Shown here one piece after another: positions 31,267 to 35,203 of a stretch of 35,203 nt of DNA. The stretch is taken from IMG/VR virus record IMGVR_UViG_3300021091_000216, positions 1-35,203 of that record. One strand, 5' to 3'. How positions within the stretch are numbered: the first letter of the stretch is position 1; each line of letters starts with the position of its first letter. The stretch comes from a virus. Below the pieces are notes generated by a model that had not been told where the DNA came from, searched no databases, and worked only from the letters and a program-made list of their open reading frames with translations. The translations under genes were made by a program, and so were the position numbers.

Positions 31267-34200
31267 TTAGGTTATTTGGTGAGGAATGATTTCTGTACCT
31301 ACACTTATAGAATTTGAACCTCTAACGACGGTACAACCAGTAAATGTGATTAAAGTTTTACCCGTATATTGAACCACACCACCATTACCAGTAAATAAGT
31401 ATCCACTAGTTGGGAAGTATGTAGTGTTTCGTACAAACATTGTTGTACCAATTGTTCCAGGGTTTTGAGAAATAGTAGTAACTGGATTTTGAATTGATGG
31501 AGGAAGTAAATTAAAATAATCTCCAGCTAAATTAAAACCAGATTTCCCTCTAAGTTCAAAATCTAGAATAGTCATAGTAGGATAATATAATCCAAATGCT
31601 TCTATCGTTAAAGCAGAAACATCACATACTCCATCATCAAATGTTCCATTAAAATGACTTATAGTATGACCTACTCTAGATCTTTCATATGTTCCAATAA
31701 ATGTAAGGTCATCTAAAGATATATTTTTAATTTGAACTATAGTGCCATCTCTTTGGATAACATGTTTTCCATAAATGGAATTATCTAATATTACAAATGA
31801 CCCACTTCTTTGTAAAATAGTATCATTCCAGAATAATGTTTCTTCAATAGAATCGACAATACCAGAATTTGGTACAAAAAGCAATACTTCAAATATTGTT
31901 GTATTTACTTTTGCTTCTGTCTTAATATCAAAAACTGTAGTAAAGTATTGATTGGATGATATTAATGATACAGATTGAATATCCGATAGAATTGTTTCTA
32001 CTACTGTTGAAGTGGTATATGATATATTAGATATAGAGTTTACAACGCCATTTAATGTGATATCGATTACAATCTCTTTTTCTATAGAGGTGAGTGTAGT
32101 AGATGGAAGTTGTATTTCATATCTTGTTATTGTATCAGACGCATTTATTGCTCCCAAACCGCCTTGTATAGTAACAAGTTGAGATGAAGATTCAATATAA
32201 GCTACACCACCATATACAGTAGAAATAGGATCTGGTATTTGTCTTACAAATGTTCCCGCCACCCATGCTTGTGGGGTTGTATCATACTCTCCTCTACTAA
32301 CTCGTAAGAAACGATCATTGATCTTTCTTAGATATCTTACTATTTCATTACCAACTAATAGATATCCATTTGACTTAAATTTACTGGTATCTGCAACGTA
32401 AATCACAGTTTCAGTAGCACCAAGATCAACTTGTAAGAATGCGGCAGTTGCGTAGTAGTTTATATTTGATAGAGCATCATTTGGAATTAGATTTTCAAAT
32501 GTTGTAGTTATTTCTCTATTTGTAGTAATAATAGAACTAGAGATAATATCTTCAACTCTTCCAGATATTGTCGCAATTATTTCCGTAACATTATGAAAAG
32601 TATCAATTTTTTTAACGTCTTCAAAATTAGGAGTTGTTACTCTTAGTAGTTCAAATGCAAGACGTTGTAAATTTGTTCCTGCTTTACCTTGGAGTTGAAT
32701 AATTGCTGTGATATATCTTTCAAGAGTTTCTGGACTAGAAAAGAATATAGAAGTAAAGGAATCTACACCAGAAACTTGGTTTCCTAATACATCAATATTT
32801 GAAAAAACTGCAAATCCAGCTCCAAACGCACCGTTAGAATCGATACCAAGATTAATAAGTGAAATACCAATATCGCGCTCATTTAAAATATCAAATCTTC
32901 TTGCTACAACTATTTTTGGTGCTTGCGTGTATCCAGACCCACCATCAAGTAAATCTACACTTATGACTTGACCTTTACTTACAAGAACATTTGCTCTTGC
33001 TCCGCCACCATTTCCATCTAATGGTATAAAATGTAATACTGGTGGAGTTTCATATTGATACGCTGTTGGCGGTGTTATAGGATCATAACTTCTTTGATTC
33101 CATGTAAGGGATACAACCTTTCCATTTTGAATACTCGCTACAACAGACAATCCCTCGCCTCTAGTAATTCCGTTGTAATTCTCAATATCTACAACTCCAA
33201 ATAAGGAATTTGATACTTGATTGTCTGCTCTTTGTTCTTTACTTGTTACTATATTAGGAAGTCTTTTAATTTTCCTAAGTTTATCTTGCCCTTCTATAAG
33301 AATAGAATCATTATTAGATAGACTTACAAATGGTCTTTTATATGTCTTACCAATAATTGTGCCAGACCATATTTGGTCTAGATCAGACAATAATAGTCTT
33401 CCATCATCATCAACTTCATATGTAAGAGTAGCGGAAGATACATTTATAGAAGTATTAATATTATAAAAACTTTTTACAGCAAAATAAACTGGTTTTGATA
33501 CATCAATAGATGCTTTATTACCAAATACATCAAATTGTAAATTATTTCCAACGGCATACAAATTAGAAATCTCGCCAATCATTTGATATGTTAGATTAGC
33601 ATTTAATTGATACGCATGGATCGGGGATCCAATTTTTTCTCCCATCCAAGAATACTTAATAAGATTTTCCAATCCAGAAGTTACAGTTATATTTGCTTTT
33701 GCTTTAGAGTAATATGTGTCTGGATTATAATCAAAAATATTTAATACTTGACCAATATCTCTTCCATACAAATATCTCATATCAATTTTCATTTCCTTCA
33801 AAATAGGAACATTGAAGAAAATATTTGGACCTGATACGGTATATGAATATCCTTTCCTTTGAAGAACACCATCTAAAAATACATATAGAAAATCTGGTTC
33901 CTCAACATTTTGAACTGTTTTATCTTCTACATCAAGAATTAAGAATGGTCCAGTTCTGATATTGTTAACTAAGTCGTAATCAATAGTAAGTCTCTTATAA
34001 TTTCCAACACCAATACCAATAACTTTTTCAACAGCAGTTGGTTCGCCAATGCTCTTGGCACCAAAATCTTGGTCCCAAATAGGAGCAACATCGAATATTA
34101 TTTGATTTGGTATTGTATCTCTATTGATGTAATAAGCATCATCTCCAGGATAAGTTTCTGTGTATTTTGGTCTTTGTAGTACAGCGTTAATAGTTAAAAA

Positions 34201-35203
34201 CAGATCTTCATCAACATCAGTCTCTACTTCTTCACCATTTTCCCAATACAAATCGAAGACTTTAGTTTCACCATCAATAAAATCTGGTAAAACTCTAGAA
34301 ACAGATTTTTTATCTAAAATATCTTTTGTATTTAAATATAGAGTATTAATTGATGATGTTACATCCGAACACTCATTAATTAAAATATTTGGATCTTCAA
34401 TTATATTATAGTTCGAATATGTAAGAGTATTCGTCCAATTTCCTGGTTTATTTCTATTAGTTGGGGTTATTGCTATTATACCAGCTCCTCCTGGATTATA
34501 ACTACCACCAGACTGACCAGCAGCAGGGGAGAGAAGATCTTCTATCGTTTCAATCATAGTATTGATACTAGATGCAACTTCCTGACATGTTGGAAGCAAG
34601 AAATTGTTTGGAGCACTAATTACAGCAGAGGGAGGAGTTGTATATCCCTGACCTTGATTTGTAATAGAAACCGAAGAAACTTTGTTATTGGCAACAGTAA
34701 TACTTGCAGTTGCTCCAGTTCCAGAACCACCAACCAAATTAATTGTTGCTGATGAATACCCTTCGCCAGCGTTAGTTAAAGTTATTCCTAAGGTATTTCC
34801 AATACTTGCGGTTGCAGATGCAGTAGTAGCGAACAGACCTCCAGTAAAATTAACTGAAGTTGTGGCGGCATTGTAGTTAGTTCCTCCGTTCACAATACTT
34901 ACTGATTGAACTCTTTTACCTAAAATGATAGTAGCAGCTGCTGAAACTGTAGGATTACTGACTTGTAGTGGATTTTTTGTCAGAGTTATAGTTGGATTTA
35001 TGACATCTATAGTTACATCACCGAGAAATGTTACACTTAATATTCCATAGTGGTCATAATTAGCGCCACTATTTGATTGTTGAAATAGTCTAAAGTAAAC
35101 GTTGGGGGATTGTAAATTTGATGGTAAAACAAAGTCATAATTATCCAAGACCCCAGTTCCAGTTCCATTTGGAACTGCTGGAATTACAATACCTAGGTCA
35201 GTC
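31267..35203 (-). CDS. gp7: gp7-like giant baseplate wedge protein, 3' part
   Basis: The frame is open to the window edge. Upstream of the TTG at 35148 the frame continues (TDLGIVIPAVPNGTGTGVLD), so the TTG is internal and the 5' end is missing. About 1312 codons are visible. Near the top are three GxGY beta units (34608-34908: NGGTNYNAATTSVNFTGG, TNAGEGYSSATINLVGG, NQGQGYTTPPSAVISAP), and another unit near 32920-33030 (GGSGYTQAPKIVVARR). Two similar small beta units occur at 32274-32420 (SNGYLLVGNEIVRYL) and 31308-31450 (SGYLFTGNGGVVQYT). The gene lies directly before gp8, the T4 position of gene 7, which encodes a 1032-residue wedge subunit; marine relatives are often much larger. The gp7 assignment rests mainly on order, so another baseplate protein is possible. 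Confidence 0.65.
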   Translation of the reverse strand, partial: TDLGIVIPAVPNGTGTGVLDNYDFVLPSNLQSPNVYFRLFQQSNSGANYDHYGILSVTFLGDVTIDVINPTITLTKNPLQVSNPTVSAAATIILGKRVQSVSIVNGGTNYNAATTSVNFTGGLFATTASATASIGNTLGITLTNAGEGYSSATINLVGGSGTGATASITVANNKVSSVSITNQGQGYTTPPSAVISAPNNFLLPTCQEVASSINTMIETIEDLLSPAAGQSGGSYNPGGAGIIAITPTNRNKPGNWTNTLTYSNYNIIEDPNILINECSDVTSSINTLYLNTKDILDKKSVSRVLPDFIDGETKVFDLYWENGEEVETDVDEDLFLTINAVLQRPKYTETYPGDDAYYINRDTIPNQIIFDVAPIWDQDFGAKSIGEPTAVEKVIGIGVGNYKRLTIDYDLVNNIRTGPFLILDVEDKTVQNVEEPDFLYVFLDGVLQRKGYSYTVSGPNIFFNVPILKEMKIDMRYLYGRDIGQVLNIFDYNPDTYYSKAKANITVTSGLENLIKYSWMGEKIGSPIHAYQLNANLTYQMIGEISNLYAVGNNLQFDVFGNKASIDVSKPVYFAVKSFYNINTSINVSSATLTYEVDDDGRLLLSDLDQIWSGTIIGKTYKRPFVSLSNNDSILIEGQDKLRKIKRLPNIVTSKEQRADNQVSNSLFGVVDIENYNGITRGEGLSVVASIQNGKVVSLTWNQRSYDPITPPTAYQYETPPVLHFIPLDGNGGGARANVLVSKGQVISVDLLDGGSGYTQAPKIVVARRFDILNERDIGISLINLGIDSNGAFGAGFAVFSNIDVLGNQVSGVDSFTSIFFSSPETLERYITAIIQLQGKAGTNLQRLAFELLRVTTPNFEDVKKIDTFHNVTEIIATISGRVEDIISSSIITTNREITTTFENLIPNDALSNINYYATAAFLQVDLGATETVIYVADTSKFKSNGYLLVGNEIVRYLRKINDRFLRVSRGEYDTTPQAWVAGTFVRQIPDPISTVYGGVAYIESSSQLVTIQGGLGAINASDTITRYEIQLPSTTLTSIEKEIVIDITLNGVVNSISNISYTTSTVVETILSDIQSVSLISSNQYFTTVFDIKTEAKVNTTIFEVLLFVPNSGIVDSIEETLFWNDTILQRSGSFVILDNSIYGKHVIQRDGTIVQIKNISLDDLTFIGTYERSRVGHTISHFNGTFDDGVCDVSALTIEAFGLYYPTMTILDFELRGKSGFNLAGDYFNLLPPSIQNPVTTISQNPGTIGTTMFVRNTTYFPTSGYLFTGNGGVVQYTGKTLITFTGCTVVRGSNSISVGTEIIPHQIT
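31308..31450 (-). repeat. Small beta unit with GYL-x-x-GN motif, second copy
   Basis: The unit TTMFVRNTTYFPTSGYLFTG, then GNGGVVQYTGK and TVVRGSNS, matches the one at 32274-32420 (YVADTSKFKSNGYLLVGNEI, VRYLRKI, VSRGEYDT). Both follow the plan TxxxVxxTxxFxxxGYLxxGNxxVxY. Confidence 0.55.
32274..32420 (-). repeat. Small beta unit with GYL-x-x-GN motif, first copy
   Basis: The unit TVIYVADTSKFKSNGYLLVG, then NEIVRYLRKINDRF and LRVSRGEYDT, aligns with the copy at 31308-31450 in the same protein. Confidence 0.55.
34608..34908 (-). repeat. Three tandem GxGY beta units in the gp7-like protein
   Basis: Three consecutive units with GTNY, GEGY and GQGY, spaced about 35-40 residues apart, each followed by an S/A/T-rich strand such as GATASITVANNKVSSVSI. 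Confidence 0.7.

Noticed and set aside
35146-35148. TTG at 35148 as the start of the gp7-like gene
   Set aside because: The frame stays open to base 35203 with protein-like sequence, so the real start is outside the window.
1-35203. tRNA genes, IS elements, integrase or attachment sites
   Set aside because: No cloverleaf, transposase, terminal inverted repeat or integrase motif was seen; gaps between genes are all under 100 bases.

Overview
This window looks like part of the late structural region of an AT-rich T4-like marine myovirus, of the cyanophage or pelagiphage kind. The host cannot be fixed from this sequence. Three things support the assignment. All sixteen genes lie on the minus strand with almost no space between them. 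The order follows the T4 block 7-8-(9-12)-13. Three intergenic sites carry a perfect T4-type late promoter, TATAAATA. No tRNA, IS element, integrase, CRISPR array or plus-strand gene could be supported, and no gene-free stretch exceeds 300 bases.

Layout in the direction of transcription, from high to low coordinates. At 35203-31267 is the 3' part of a giant gp7-like baseplate wedge protein, open through the window edge. At 31211-29385 is the gp8-like wedge protein. At 29326-21197 is a 2709-residue DUF4815-type virion protein in the gp9 position. At 21179-20973 is a 68-residue coiled-coil protein. At 20986-17141 is a 1281-residue fibre or baseplate protein with a gp10-like N-terminal motif. 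At 17134-16628 is a 168-residue fibre-associated protein. At 16577-7695 is a 2960-residue multidomain fibre or adhesin. At 7653-5677 is a 658-residue fibre with a repetitive C-terminal head, a good candidate host-recognition tip. Two uncharacterised proteins follow at 5674-4904 and 4874-4080.

Four overlapping genes between 4147 and 350 do not look structural: a U32-like iron-sulfur domain fused to a class I SAM methyltransferase, a 2OG-Fe(II) oxygenase, a small QueG-like double 4Fe-4S protein, and a second 2OG-Fe(II) oxygenase. Their starts and stops are joined by ATGA, TAATG and GTGA overlaps, so they are probably translated together. Next comes a monocistronic unit (late promoter, 63-residue coiled-coil gene, rho-independent terminator). 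The first 27 codons of a gp13-like neck protein run off the low end of the window.

The structural genes share a recurring beta-rich repeat (GxGY followed by P or G, then GxGxxAxA) found in at least four giant proteins. The most notable non-structural content is the four-gene iron-dependent oxidation and methylation cassette embedded in the late virion operon. Its substrate is unknown: virion proteins, a host surface glycan, RNA or a small molecule are all possible.
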